Shown here piece by piece: positions 15,390 through 23,890 of a stretch of DNA of 64,000 nucleotides (the stretch's first letter is position 1; each line of letters opens with the position of its first letter). The notes beneath the pieces were generated by a model. It was not told where the DNA came from and made no database searches. It was given only the letters and a program-made list of their open reading frames with translations. The translations under genes and the position numbers were made by a program. Origin of the DNA: Gemmobacter sp. (lineage in GTDB: Bacteria; Pseudomonadota; Alphaproteobacteria; Rhodobacterales; Rhodobacteraceae); the NCBI RefSeq assembly GCF_034676705.1, contig NZ_JAUCBS010000013.1:2398501-2462500 (forward strand). The letters are read 5' to 3'.

Positions 15390-17252
15390 ATGGCTCTTAT
15401 CATTGGCCCCGGCCCGCTGACCGGCACTGTCGACGATGACGTGATCAATTTCATCACGAGCGGCAACGGCTCGGTCGCCTTTGGCGGCGAAGGCAACGAC
15501 CTGATCGTCGGCACCAGCGCAGAAGGCGCGATCATGCCGATGTTCGATATCTTCATCGGCGACGCAGGCAACGACACCCTGATCGGCAGCGGAACGCTGG
15601 AAGACGGCTTCATCGAGGACAATCGTCAGCAGCATCTCTGGGGTGGTAGCGGCGATGACGTGTTCTATCTCGGCATCGGGGATATTGCCGGCGACGACTC
15701 GGGCAGCAATACCTTCATCCTGACCAGCGCGATGACCGGCGCAGCGGCGTCGGCCTCCATCATTGGTGGCAGCGAAACTGACCGCGTGGTGGTGAATCTG
15801 ACACCGGGCGCGGTGCTGACGCCCCACACCAGCACCAGCTGGCTGGTGGACTACGGCGTCAGCTCGGTGCAGTCCGTTGAAGAGATCCAGATCGGTGCCG
15901 ATGGCCCGGTCTTCCTGTTCAACCAGACCAGCCAGGTTGATACGGCCGATTTCTCGATCAGCAGCGATGGCAGCAGCGCCGTCAACGCCTCAACCGTGAC
16001 GGCGGCCATGCTCTATGACGAGGTGGCGCAGTCGTACACCTACTACAGGCAGACCCTGCTGAACGCGAACAAGTTCGTCGTCATGTCCTCCGCCACCGAC
16101 GGCAGCTTCGATCTGGGCGGCGGTCAGATCGACACCACGCTGGGCACGCTGGGCCTGGTCGTCAACGGCCTGACCAGCGAATGGGAATTCACCTATACCA
16201 TTTCGGTCCCCACGGCGCTGACCGAACTGGTGAACAGCGGCAACATCATTGACCTGGGCATCAGCATCGCCGACGACACTGTGACGATCGGGTCCAGCAA
16301 CGCCCATCTGTTCGGAACCGATCTGCACACCAGTTTCGACGTCCACCTCAGCTATGACATGGGCGACACGCTGGATCTCAGCGGCCTGACCGAGGCAACT
16401 CAGGGCGCCCTGGTGCGTGGCAATGACGCTGCCAACACGATCACCGGATCTGTGCTGGGCGACCAGATCGACGGTGGCGCCGGGCGCGACAGCCTGATCG
16501 GTGGTCTTGGGGACGACATCATCATGGGCGGCGACCATGGCGACGTCATTTTCGGCGGCGACGGTTTGGACTACCTGGTCGGCGAAGCCGGCAACGACTG
16601 GCTGTTTGGCGAGGTCGGCAACGACACGATTCTGGGTGGCACTGGCATCGACAAACTGTTCGGGGGCGAGGGCGACGACACGCTGGATGGCGGAATCGGC
16701 ATCGACAGCCTGTTCGGCGGCAACGGTGCCGATCTGCTGGACGGTATGCATGGCGATGACTGGCTGGAAGGCGCCAGCGGCAAGGACACGCTGCGCGGCG
16801 GAAACGGCAACGACACGATCTACGGTGGCACCGAGGACGACATTCTGTCCGGCGGCGCAGGCAATGACCTGCTGATCGGTGGCGATGGCAAGGACCGTCT
16901 GTTCGGCGGCAATGGCAACGACACTCTGGATGCCGGCGCCGGGAATGCCACGATGACCGGCGGCGCAGGGGCCGACACCTTTGTGTTCGCCACCAGCGGT
17001 GACCCCGATCCGGGCGCCGATCGCGTATTGATCAAGGATTTCGTCTTTGGCGAGGATGTGCTGGACATCCACCTGGCAACCGATACCGCCGCCACGCCCA
17101 TGACCTGGGATCTTCTGTCGGCCATGCAGGAGGTCGCCGGCAATACCGTGCTGTCGCTGGCCGGCGGCGCCACGATCACCTTCGCGAACGTGACGGTGAT
17201 GGATTTCCAGATGAACACCGACTGGCACGTCGGCTATGACCTGATCTCCTGA
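15390..17252 (+). CDS. RTX-type calcium-binding repeat protein
   Basis: A 620-residue acidic protein without signal peptide. Nonapeptide GGxGxDxLx repeats occur weakly at the N-terminus (GGEGNDLIVG, GDAGNDTLIG, GGSGDDVFYLG) and as a dense block of about 15 at residues 365-530, with a non-repetitive region of about 260 residues between. The C-terminus (FVFATSGDPDPGADRVLIKDFVFGEDVLDI) is the usual end for type I secretion, where the uncleaved C-terminal signal is exported and repeats fold on outside calcium. No enzymatic domain is visible and no type I secretion genes are nearby, so an exporter elsewhere is needed. The ATG follows AGGAC. A role as surface or matrix protein is inferred. Confidence 0.85.
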   Translation: MALIIGPGPLTGTVDDDVINFITSGNGSVAFGGEGNDLIVGTSAEGAIMPMFDIFIGDAGNDTLIGSGTLEDGFIEDNRQQHLWGGSGDDVFYLGIGDIAGDDSGSNTFILTSAMTGAAASASIIGGSETDRVVVNLTPGAVLTPHTSTSWLVDYGVSSVQSVEEIQIGADGPVFLFNQTSQVDTADFSISSDGSSAVNASTVTAAMLYDEVAQSYTYYRQTLLNANKFVVMSSATDGSFDLGGGQIDTTLGTLGLVVNGLTSEWEFTYTISVPTALTELVNSGNIIDLGISIADDTVTIGSSNAHLFGTDLHTSFDVHLSYDMGDTLDLSGLTEATQGALVRGNDAANTITGSVLGDQIDGGAGRDSLIGGLGDDIIMGGDHGDVIFGGDGLDYLVGEAGNDWLFGEVGNDTILGGTGIDKLFGGEGDDTLDGGIGIDSLFGGNGADLLDGMHGDDWLEGASGKDTLRGGNGNDTIYGGTEDDILSGGAGNDLLIGGDGKDRLFGGNGNDTLDAGAGNATMTGGAGADTFVFATSGDPDPGADRVLIKDFVFGEDVLDIHLATDTAATPMTWDLLSAMQEVAGNTVLSLAGGATITFANVTVMDFQMNTDWHVGYDLIS

Positions 17253-17261
17253 TCACCCCCG

Positions 17262-17289
17262 CTGCGCCCGGGGGTGGCCCCGGGCGCAG
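17262..17289. terminator. Hairpin between convergent RTX and dctD genes
   Basis: A perfect twelve-base-pair stem (CTGCGCCCGGGG with its complement) and GTGG loop fill the 43-base gap between the two stop codons. It can serve both strands, but there is no T run, so it may work with Rho. Confidence 0.65.
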
Positions 17290-17295
17290 ACAGTC

Positions 17296-18630
17296 TCAGG
17301 TATAGTCCTGGCGTTGCAGGCTGTATTTCGCCATCTTTTCGTTCAGCGTGCGGCGCGGCAGGCACAGTTCCTCCATCACCGCGACGATGCTGCCCTTGTG
17401 GCGGCGCATGGTGTTGTCGATCAGCATGCGTTCGAACGCCTCGACATATTCCTTCAGCGGCTTGCCTTCGGTCGTCATGGCGCCCGGATCCGTCGCCTCG
17501 TTGTCGGCCATCAGCAGCGACGCGATGGAGCCTGATCCGCGCCGGTTCTGCAACACCGCGCGTTCGGCAATGTTGACCAACTGGCGCACGTTGCCCGGCC
17601 AGGGCGCCTGCAACAGCTGCGCGGCCTCTTGCGCGGTGACCTGCGGGGCGTCGCAGCCGTATTCCTCGGCGAACTGTTCCGACATGCGGGTGAACAGCGT
17701 CAGGATATCTTCGCCCCGCGCGCGCAGCGGCGGCAGGGTGATCTTCATGGCGCCCAGCCGGTAGTAGAGATCGGGCCGCAGCACATCTTCCAGCGTCTTG
17801 TCCGCCGCATGTTCGTTGCAGATTGCAATGATGCGGGTTTCGGGCGGCGTGCCCTGATCGTTGATCAGCGTCAGCAGCCGGGCCTGCAACGCGTTCGGCA
17901 GCGCCTCGATATCCTCCAGGCACAGGGTGCCGCCGCGCGCCTCCTCGACCAGCGGCAGGCCGGCGCCTTCGGCCACAGGGCCGAACAACCGGTCCGACAG
18001 CGACTGTTCGGAATAGGCGGCGCAGGAAATCGTCACGAACTTGCGGCTGGCGCGCGGGCCGACGGCATGCAGCGCATGCGCCACCAGCGTCTTGCCGGTG
18101 CCGGTTTCGCCGTCGATCAGCACATGGCTGTCGGCCTGCCCCAGATCGAGGATATCCTCGCGCAGGCGTTCCATCGCAGTGCTGGTGCCGATCAGCTTCT
18201 TCATCAGCGTGTTGCCATCGGACAGCTCGCGCCGCAGGGCGCGGTTGTCCAGCGTCAGGCGGCGCTGGTTGGTGGCCCGCTTGGTCAGGTCGGTCATGCG
18301 GTCGGGGTTGAACGGCTTTTCCAGAAAGTCGAATGCCCCCACCCGCATCGCCTCGACCGCCATGGGCACGTCGCCATGGCCGGTGATCATGATCACCGGC
18401 AGGCCCGAATCCATGCCCATCAGGCGTTTCAGGAAGGCCATGCCATCCATGCCGGGCATCTTGATGTCGGAAATCACCACGCCCGGAAATTCCGGCCCGA
18501 TCGCCTTCAGCGCGTCCTCGGCCGACGGAAAGGTTTCGGTGTCGAACCCAGACAGAGCCAGCCACTGGCTGATCGAGGCGCGCATGTCCGCCTCGTCGTC
18601 AACGATCGCCACCTTCATCGCCCGTGCCAT
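17296..18630 (-). CDS. dctD: DctD-type response regulator lacking the GAFTGA loop
   Basis: The 444-residue NtrC-family regulator has a receiver domain (VAIVDDEADMR, phosphoacceptor Asp55 in ISDIKMPGMDG, signature lysine in FLEKPFNP). An AAA+ domain follows at about 140-365, then a Fis-type DNA-binding helix-turn-helix (KGSIVAVMEELCLPRRTLNE). Walker A is intact (GETGTGKT). The segment that should contain GAFTGA reads RLFGPVAEGAGLPLVEEA, so the loop that contacts sigma-54 is gone. Walker B is altered to GGTLCLEDIE, with the usual Asp-Glu order reversed. With DctB it probably controls C4-dicarboxylate uptake, but perhaps through sigma-70 polymerase, as known for the loop-less NtrC of Rhodobacter capsulatus. 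It starts six bases after the dctB stop. Confidence 0.88.
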   Translation of the reverse strand: MARAMKVAIVDDEADMRASISQWLALSGFDTETFPSAEDALKAIGPEFPGVVISDIKMPGMDGMAFLKRLMGMDSGLPVIMITGHGDVPMAVEAMRVGAFDFLEKPFNPDRMTDLTKRATNQRRLTLDNRALRRELSDGNTLMKKLIGTSTAMERLREDILDLGQADSHVLIDGETGTGKTLVAHALHAVGPRASRKFVTISCAAYSEQSLSDRLFGPVAEGAGLPLVEEARGGTLCLEDIEALPNALQARLLTLINDQGTPPETRIIAICNEHAADKTLEDVLRPDLYYRLGAMKITLPPLRARGEDILTLFTRMSEQFAEEYGCDAPQVTAQEAAQLLQAPWPGNVRQLVNIAERAVLQNRRGSGSIASLLMADNEATDPGAMTTEGKPLKEYVEAFERMLIDNTMRRHKGSIVAVMEELCLPRRTLNEKMAKYSLQRQDYT

Positions 18631-18636
18631 ATGTCC

Positions 18637-20403
18637 TCACTCGGCTGCATTTGCGGTTGTGTCCAATAGGGGAAGCGACAGGTCAAAGACAGCGCCACCC
18701 TCTTCACCATTGCGTGCGGTCAGGCGCCCGCCCAGATCGGCAACGATCCCGGAACTGATCGCCAGCCCCAGGCCGACGCCCTCGCCCGGCTTTTTCGTGG
18801 TCCAGAACGGTTCGAACAGCTTGTCCAGATCGGTGATGCCGGGGCCATTGTCGCGCACCGACAGGGTGGCGGTATCGCCCGCGCTCAGCGCAATCTCGAT
18901 CCGGGGGTCGGCCACGTCGCGGGTGGCGTCCAGCGCATTGCGCAACAGGTTCACGATCACCTGTTCCAGCCGGATCCGGTCGGCCATCACCATGACGGGC
19001 GCGCGCGGCAGGCTGCGGCTGATCCGCACGCGGCGCGGTTTCAGCTGTGGTTCCATCATCGACAGCGCCTCGCCGATGCAGGCCTTGAAATCGACGGGCG
19101 CAAAGGCCTCGCCACCCTTGCGGGCATAGGATTTCAACTGCCGGGTGATGGCGCCCATACGGTCGATCAGGTCGTCGATGCGCTGGAAACTGGCCAATGC
19201 CTCGTCCGGCTTGCGCCGTTGCAGCAACAGGCGCGCGCCGGCCAGATAGGTTTTCATCGCGGCCAGCGGCTGGTTCAGCTCGTGGCTGACGGCAGCCGAC
19301 ATCTCTCCCAGAACCGCCAGTTTCGACGATTGGGCCAGGGTCTGTTCGGCAACGGCAAGGTTCTGCTGCATGCGCTCCCGCTCGGCGATCTCGCGTTTCA
19401 AACGCGCATTCAGCAGCCGCAGTTCCGCCGATTCCCGCTGAAGTTCCCGGCTTTGCGACCGCGCGCGGCGCGACAGCAGGTAAAAGGCGCCGGCCGTCAG
19501 CAGGGCAAAGCCCATGATTTCCATGGCCAGAAAGGCATTTACCCGTTCGCGCACCGAATCGTAGCGCGAAAACATCACCATGCGCCAGCCGCGGAAGGGC
19601 ACCCGCGCCTCGGTCCGCATCACGGCTTCGCCTTTCAGCCAGGCGTCGGGCTGGGCCTGAGTCCAGTCGGATGTCACCTGCAAGGCGCGCTGGATGGCCG
19701 ATGGCGGGTCGCGCACGGCCAGCGCCTCGTCCAGCGACAGCGCGCGCCAGCGCGGCTCGGTCGCCAGCACCACCCGCCCCTCGCTGTCCAGCACCGCGAC
19801 GGCATCGGCAAAACCGGCCCAGGACCGTTCGTATTTCATCAGGTCCACCTCGACCACGATGACCCCGCGCGATTTGCCCTCGGCCACCATGGCGCGCGAA
19901 AAGGTGAAGCCATAGCCCCCCGTTTCACGCCGCCAGGCGGAAAATACCGTGTCCTTGGCGCGCTGCGCCTCGACGTAATAGGGCTGGTGGCGGTGGCTGG
20001 TGCCCAGGCGGTTGCGGTCGGTCGCGGCCATGGTGCGGCCTTCGGCATCCAGCAGCAGAATAGAGGCGGTGCCCAGTTCGCCCTGCAACATGATCAGCCG
20101 TTGCGAGGTGACGGAATAATCCCCCTTGTCCAGCGCCCCGGTCAGCGCCGGGTCGCGCGCCAGCAACAGCGGAACCACCGAGTTGCGCTGCAACTCGCTC
20201 ATCAGGTTGCCGGTATACAGCGCCAGCCGCAGTTCCGAACGGTTGCGGGTGGATTCGGTGAAGCGTTCGGTCAGGAACTGGTGCGTGAACCAGACCACGG
20301 CAACCGCCACGGCCACCACGCCGAACGCCACAAGCCGCAGCACCAGCGTGCGCCGCCTGCTGCCGCCCTGCCCGTCGCTGCCAGTGTCTGCCGGTCCGCT
20401 CAT
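18637..20403 (-). CDS. dctB: DctB-type C4-dicarboxylate sensor histidine kinase
   Basis: The 588-residue inner-membrane kinase has a first membrane helix at about residues 19-40, a periplasmic double-PDC sensor (about 45-285, with LLLDAEGRTMAATDRNRLGTS), a second helix near 295-312, a coiled linker and the kinase core. The phosphorylated histidine is in AVSHELNQPLAAMKTYLAGA (about residue 375). ATP-binding boxes are VNLLRNALDATRD, VRDNGPGITD and GVGLGLAISSGI. DctB senses succinate, malate or fumarate in the periplasm and phosphorylates DctD, encoded directly downstream. The DctPQM transporter genes are not in the window. Confidence 0.9.
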   Translation of the reverse strand: MSGPADTGSDGQGGSRRRTLVLRLVAFGVVAVAVAVVWFTHQFLTERFTESTRNRSELRLALYTGNLMSELQRNSVVPLLLARDPALTGALDKGDYSVTSQRLIMLQGELGTASILLLDAEGRTMAATDRNRLGTSHRHQPYYVEAQRAKDTVFSAWRRETGGYGFTFSRAMVAEGKSRGVIVVEVDLMKYERSWAGFADAVAVLDSEGRVVLATEPRWRALSLDEALAVRDPPSAIQRALQVTSDWTQAQPDAWLKGEAVMRTEARVPFRGWRMVMFSRYDSVRERVNAFLAMEIMGFALLTAGAFYLLSRRARSQSRELQRESAELRLLNARLKREIAERERMQQNLAVAEQTLAQSSKLAVLGEMSAAVSHELNQPLAAMKTYLAGARLLLQRRKPDEALASFQRIDDLIDRMGAITRQLKSYARKGGEAFAPVDFKACIGEALSMMEPQLKPRRVRISRSLPRAPVMVMADRIRLEQVIVNLLRNALDATRDVADPRIEIALSAGDTATLSVRDNGPGITDLDKLFEPFWTTKKPGEGVGLGLAISSGIVADLGGRLTARNGEEGGAVFDLSLPLLDTTANAAE

Positions 20404-20449
20404 GCCGGCAGTCTAGGCCGGGGCGGGACCAGCGGCAAGGCGCCGCCCG

Positions 20450-21118
20450 TCAGGCCGTGGCCAGTTGCCCGGCCAGCGCGCGGAACAGTGCCGATCCGTC
20501 GGTGCCGCCCAGCCGCGGATCTGCCGCGCGTTCGGGATGCGGCATCATGCCCAGCACCCGGCGGTTGGCCGACAGCACGCCCGCAATGCCGCGGGCCGAG
20601 CCATTGGGGTTTTCGGCATAGCTGAACGCCACGCGCCCCTCGCCTTCCAGCCGGTCCAGCGTTTCGGCATCGGCCTGATAGTTGCCATCGTGATGCGCCA
20701 CCGGCACCGCCAGATGCTGGCCTGCCGCATAATCGGTGGTAAAGGCGCTGTCGACGGTTTCCACCTTCAGCGTCACCGGCTTGCAGATGAACTTGAGCCC
20801 CGCGTTGCGCATCAGCGCGCCGGGCAGCAGGCCGGCTTCGGTCAGCACCTGAAACCCGTTGCAGATGCCCAGCACGAACCCGCCACGGTCGGCATGGCGC
20901 TGCACGGCGGCCATCACCGGGGCGCGGGCGGCAATCGCACCGCAGCGCAGGTAATCGCCATGGCTGAACCCGCCGGGAATACCCACGACATCGACACCTG
21001 CGGGCAGGTCCGCATCCTTGTGCCAGACGCGCGCAACCTGGAACCCGGCCTGTTCAAAGGCCACGGCAAGATCACGGTCGCAGTTCGATCCGGGAAAGGT
21101 GACGACGGCAGCTTTCAT
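20450..21118 (-). CDS. purQ: Phosphoribosylformylglycinamidine synthase subunit PurQ
   Basis: This 222-residue class I glutamine amidotransferase supplies ammonia to PurL in the fourth step of purine synthesis. The nucleophile is Cys86 in VLGICNGFQVL, and the His/Glu pair lies in MMPHPERA. GIPGGFSHGDYLRCG and VAHHDGNY match the small bacterial PurQ of the PurS/PurQ/PurL three-part enzyme. Neither purS nor purL adjoins it here. The start has AAGCTGGAGATGC just upstream. Confidence 0.95.
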   Translation of the reverse strand: MKAAVVTFPGSNCDRDLAVAFEQAGFQVARVWHKDADLPAGVDVVGIPGGFSHGDYLRCGAIAARAPVMAAVQRHADRGGFVLGICNGFQVLTEAGLLPGALMRNAGLKFICKPVTLKVETVDSAFTTDYAAGQHLAVPVAHHDGNYQADAETLDRLEGEGRVAFSYAENPNGSARGIAGVLSANRRVLGMMPHPERAADPRLGGTDGSALFRALAGQLATA

Positions 21119-21199
21119 GGGGCATCTCCAGCTTGCGGCACGCGCGCCTCCTAGCGCAGTTCCCCGCCTGCCGCCAGCCCCTGTGCCTCGCTTTTTCGA

Positions 21200-22132
21200 T
21201 CAGCGCGGCGGATCGCCGGCCGTCAGCGCCTCCAGCCGCTTGCGAAAGCGCGGCGCCTCGGGGAACCGGGCGGCGGCCAGCCGCAGGAAGGCCAGTTCAC
21301 GCCCCCGCGCAGGCCCCGCAGCCAGCCGGGCACCGATATTGCGCATCCAGGGCAGATGGTCGCGCCGCGCCCGCCACAACCGCGCCCACAGATCAGGCGT
21401 CAGCCGCGCTTCGGCAGCCGCAGTCAGCAGCGGATCCATCAGGTCCATCTCGGCCAGCGAAACTTCGGGTTCGGCCCCCAGATGCCGGCAGGCCAGCGGC
21501 ACCACATGGCGGCGGCGGAACAGCGCGGAATGCATCGCATCCTCGGGCACCGCCGGATCGTGGATCAGCACCACCGGCCCCGCTCCCTCGACCATGTCGG
21601 GGGCAAAGCCGAACCGGCTGGAAAAATCCAGCCGCCGCGCGCGCAGATGCCGCCGGTCCCAGCCCGCCACCCGGGGCGACAGCGTGGCAACCGGCCGGAT
21701 CGCCAGCACGCTGGCCCCCGGCGCCGCCACGCTGAAGGCGCAGGCGGCATAGCCGCCCATTCCCGCACCATGAAACAGCACGCGGTCGAAATCCTCGAAG
21801 AAGCCTTCGTCGATCAGCCGGTCGAAATAGCCCCAGACCCGCCGGTCGCGAAACCAGGTCTCGCCATCCGACAGCAGGCAAAGCTGCGACCAGCCCAGCC
21901 CCTCGGCCACGCGCTGCGCGGCCGGCATGTCGCCGGCGGGTCGCACCTCCAGCGTCTGGATGGTCTGGAAGGTGACCAGCAGCGTCGGCCCCTCGTCGGC
22001 GAAATACGCCCAATGCCGCAGGCCCAGCGGCTCGAAATAGCCGCTGTCCTCGGACAGCAGATCCAGCCGGCGAAGCCAGGCCTCGCGCCCGCCAGGGGGG
22101 GCTGAGGTGGTCAGGGTTGTCTGTTCGCTCAT
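21200..22132 (-). CDS. Conserved Rhodobacterales protein with hydrolase-like elbow
   Basis: This 310-residue protein (MSEQTTLTTSAPPGGREAW) belongs to a family I recall from roseobacters, often labelled phosphoadenosine phosphosulfate reductase. I see no PAPS-reductase motif and do not accept that name. The centre, FDRVLFHGAGMGGYAACAFS, looks like an alpha/beta-hydrolase nucleophile elbow in which serine is replaced by methionine. That is followed by PGASVLAIRPVATLSPRVAGW and VVLIHDPAVPEDAMH. It may therefore be a non-catalytic hydrolase fold. The reading frame extends far upstream, but the ATG at 22132 opens the conserved part. The next gene upstream on the same strand is a glycosyltransferase. 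Confidence 0.65.
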   Translation of the reverse strand: MSEQTTLTTSAPPGGREAWLRRLDLLSEDSGYFEPLGLRHWAYFADEGPTLLVTFQTIQTLEVRPAGDMPAAQRVAEGLGWSQLCLLSDGETWFRDRRVWGYFDRLIDEGFFEDFDRVLFHGAGMGGYAACAFSVAAPGASVLAIRPVATLSPRVAGWDRRHLRARRLDFSSRFGFAPDMVEGAGPVVLIHDPAVPEDAMHSALFRRRHVVPLACRHLGAEPEVSLAEMDLMDPLLTAAAEARLTPDLWARLWRARRDHLPWMRNIGARLAAGPARGRELAFLRLAAARFPEAPRFRKRLEALTAGDPPR

Positions 22133-22239
22133 GTCGCTGCCTTGGGCGCCGGTCAGGGGCGCAGTCTGCCCCAGTCCTGAAGTTGCATCATGGATGAGAC
22201 ATGCACACAACGTGGCAAAATTGTGGAACTGTTGCCAGA

Positions 22240-23307
22240 TCAGGAAACAGTCTGTTCGCGCCCTTGCCGGCGGGCCCCGTGCTGCCAGATCAGCCGCGCA
22301 TCGTCCGCGCTCAGCACCCTGCTGGCGGGGGCCAGCATCAGCCGGCCGAACAGCGCGCGCCACGGCTCCTCCTGCATCAGCGCGGCGAACCGCGCCTGCC
22401 GCCAGCGCAACGCGGCATCGTGCAGCGGCCCCAGCACCGGATCGGCGCGCAGGCCGGCCAGCAGCGGTGCCGACCGGCCGGCCATCCGCAGGATGCCGCG
22501 ATCCTCCGCCGCGTCGAAGTTCCGTTCCACCCAATAGCCCATGTCAAAGGCCGAAGCCTCGCGGTTGGCGCGGCCGCGGTCGGCCTTGACCAGATAGCCC
22601 TGCATCGACCCCAGCGCATAATGGTTCAGCTGCACCAGCCCATAGGGCGCGCTGCCCGGGTCGGTGAACACCCGGTTGCGCACGAACCCCGCCGGCAGCG
22701 GCCGCCCTGCCCCGTCCACCCAGACCACCCCGTCGATGCGGTCAGGATCCAGGCTGCGCGGCCGATGCACCCCCAGCTTGCGAAAGGCGCCATCGTTGCG
22801 AAACAGCGTCTTGACCATCTGCGCCCGCCAGGGCCAGTGCAACACCTCGGGCGCGCAGCGCACAAAGCTGTCCAGCACCGGGCGGTCGTCCATGGCGACC
22901 ACGCCGGCATTGCCGAACATCCGCCAGGTCATGGCAAATCCGCCCGCCCCCGGACAGGCCGCCATCAGCGCGCCCAGCGTGCCATCGCCGACCCGCACGT
23001 TGACGAATTCGTCAATGTCGAACACCATGGCCCAATCGGCCGTCCGCATCAGCGGATGGCGGTCGGCCGCCTTCAGCGCCGCCCATTGCGGCCCTTCGGC
23101 ATGCGGGCCATCGTTGCAGATATGGGTCAGCCAGCCCAGATCGCCCAGCCGGTCCAGCATGGCGTCGGTGCCATCGTCGCAATCGTTCGAGAACACCAGG
23201 AAATCGGTGAACCCCACCGCCCGGTGATGCGCCAGCCATTCCAGCAGAAAGGCGCCTTCGTTCCGCACCGTCAGAATGCCCAGAACCCGCACCGGCGCCC
23301 CTTTCAT
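22240..23307 (-). CDS. Glycosyltransferase family 2-like protein
   Basis: The 355-residue protein opens VRVLGILTVRNEGAFLLEWLAHHRAVGF and has the acidic FSNDCDDGTDAMLDRL. The metal-binding motif DWAMVFDIDEFVNV is typical of the family 2/92-like sugar transferases common in Rhodobacterales. Acceptor and donor are unknown; a role in surface polysaccharide is inferred. The start is notable: the ATG at 23307 and its AGGGAC ribosome site lie inside a copy of the interspersed GGGATATT...ACAGATGAAAG element. The gene lies downstream of gloA on the same strand and ahead of the hydrolase-like gene. Confidence 0.8.
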   Translation of the reverse strand: MKGAPVRVLGILTVRNEGAFLLEWLAHHRAVGFTDFLVFSNDCDDGTDAMLDRLGDLGWLTHICNDGPHAEGPQWAALKAADRHPLMRTADWAMVFDIDEFVNVRVGDGTLGALMAACPGAGGFAMTWRMFGNAGVVAMDDRPVLDSFVRCAPEVLHWPWRAQMVKTLFRNDGAFRKLGVHRPRSLDPDRIDGVVWVDGAGRPLPAGFVRNRVFTDPGSAPYGLVQLNHYALGSMQGYLVKADRGRANREASAFDMGYWVERNFDAAEDRGILRMAGRSAPLLAGLRADPVLGPLHDAALRWRQARFAALMQEEPWRALFGRLMLAPASRVLSADDARLIWQHGARRQGREQTVS

Positions 23308-23327
23308 CTGTCCCTGAATATCCCGGG
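23301..23327 (-). repeat. Interspersed element overlapping a start codon
   Basis: On the minus strand the copy reads CCCGGGATATTCAGG then GACAGATGAAAG. The ATG is the start of the glycosyltransferase gene. A hairpin with an eleven-base-pair stem (CGCCAGGTGGT with its complement) lies just upstream, at about 23331-23370. The tail type matches the copies at 1281 and 48456. Confidence 0.65.
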
Positions 23328-23400
23328 GGGGCGCCAGGTGGTGCGCCATTGGTTCGGGAACCACCTGGCGACGGGGCTGGCCCCCCCGGTCCGCCATCAG

Positions 23401-23829
23401 TCACCAGTGCCCGGTATTGCCCATGCTGGCCCAGGGTTCCGCGGGCGCCTTGGCGCCCCCCTTCTGCAACAGCTCGATCGAGATATTGTCGGGGCTGCGC
23501 ACAAAGGCCATGCGGCCATCGCGCGGCGGGCGGTTGATGGTGACGCCATGGGCCTCCAGATGCGCGCAGGTGGCGTAGATGTCGTCCACCTCATAGGCCA
23601 GATGGCCGAAATGCCGCGAATCGTCGGGCAGGCCGTCATCGCCATCCCAGTTGAAGGTCAGCTCCACCGGGCATTCGGGCTGGCCGGGCGGCGCCATGAA
23701 CACCAGCGTGAACCGCCCCTGCTCGCTGACACTGCGCCGCGTCTCGGTCAGGCCCAGCAGTTCATAGAAGGCGATGGATTTTTCCAGATCCAGCACGCGG
23801 ACCATGGTGTGCAGATAGCGGATCGACAT
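23401..23829 (-). CDS. gloA: Lactoylglutathione lyase (glyoxalase I)
   Basis: The 142-residue enzyme converts the methylglyoxal-glutathione hemithioacetal to S-lactoylglutathione in the cytoplasm. It has the two beta-alpha-beta-beta-beta modules of the family and the four metal ligands in place: His7 (YLHTMVRVLDLEKSI), Glu in VELTFNWD, His in HFGHLAYEVDDI and Glu in SIELLQKG. The length is normal. The start MSIRYLHTMVRV is chosen because GGAGACTGTC lies directly upstream; the frame extends further but adds low-complexity sequence. Confidence 0.93.
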   Translation of the reverse strand: MSIRYLHTMVRVLDLEKSIAFYELLGLTETRRSVSEQGRFTLVFMAPPGQPECPVELTFNWDGDDGLPDDSRHFGHLAYEVDDIYATCAHLEAHGVTINRPPRDGRMAFVRSPDNISIELLQKGGAKAPAEPWASMGNTGHW

Positions 23830-23890
23830 GACAGTCTCCTTTTGGCTGCCGCCACCATAGGCCGCCCCCCGCCCCGGCGCCACCCAGGCG

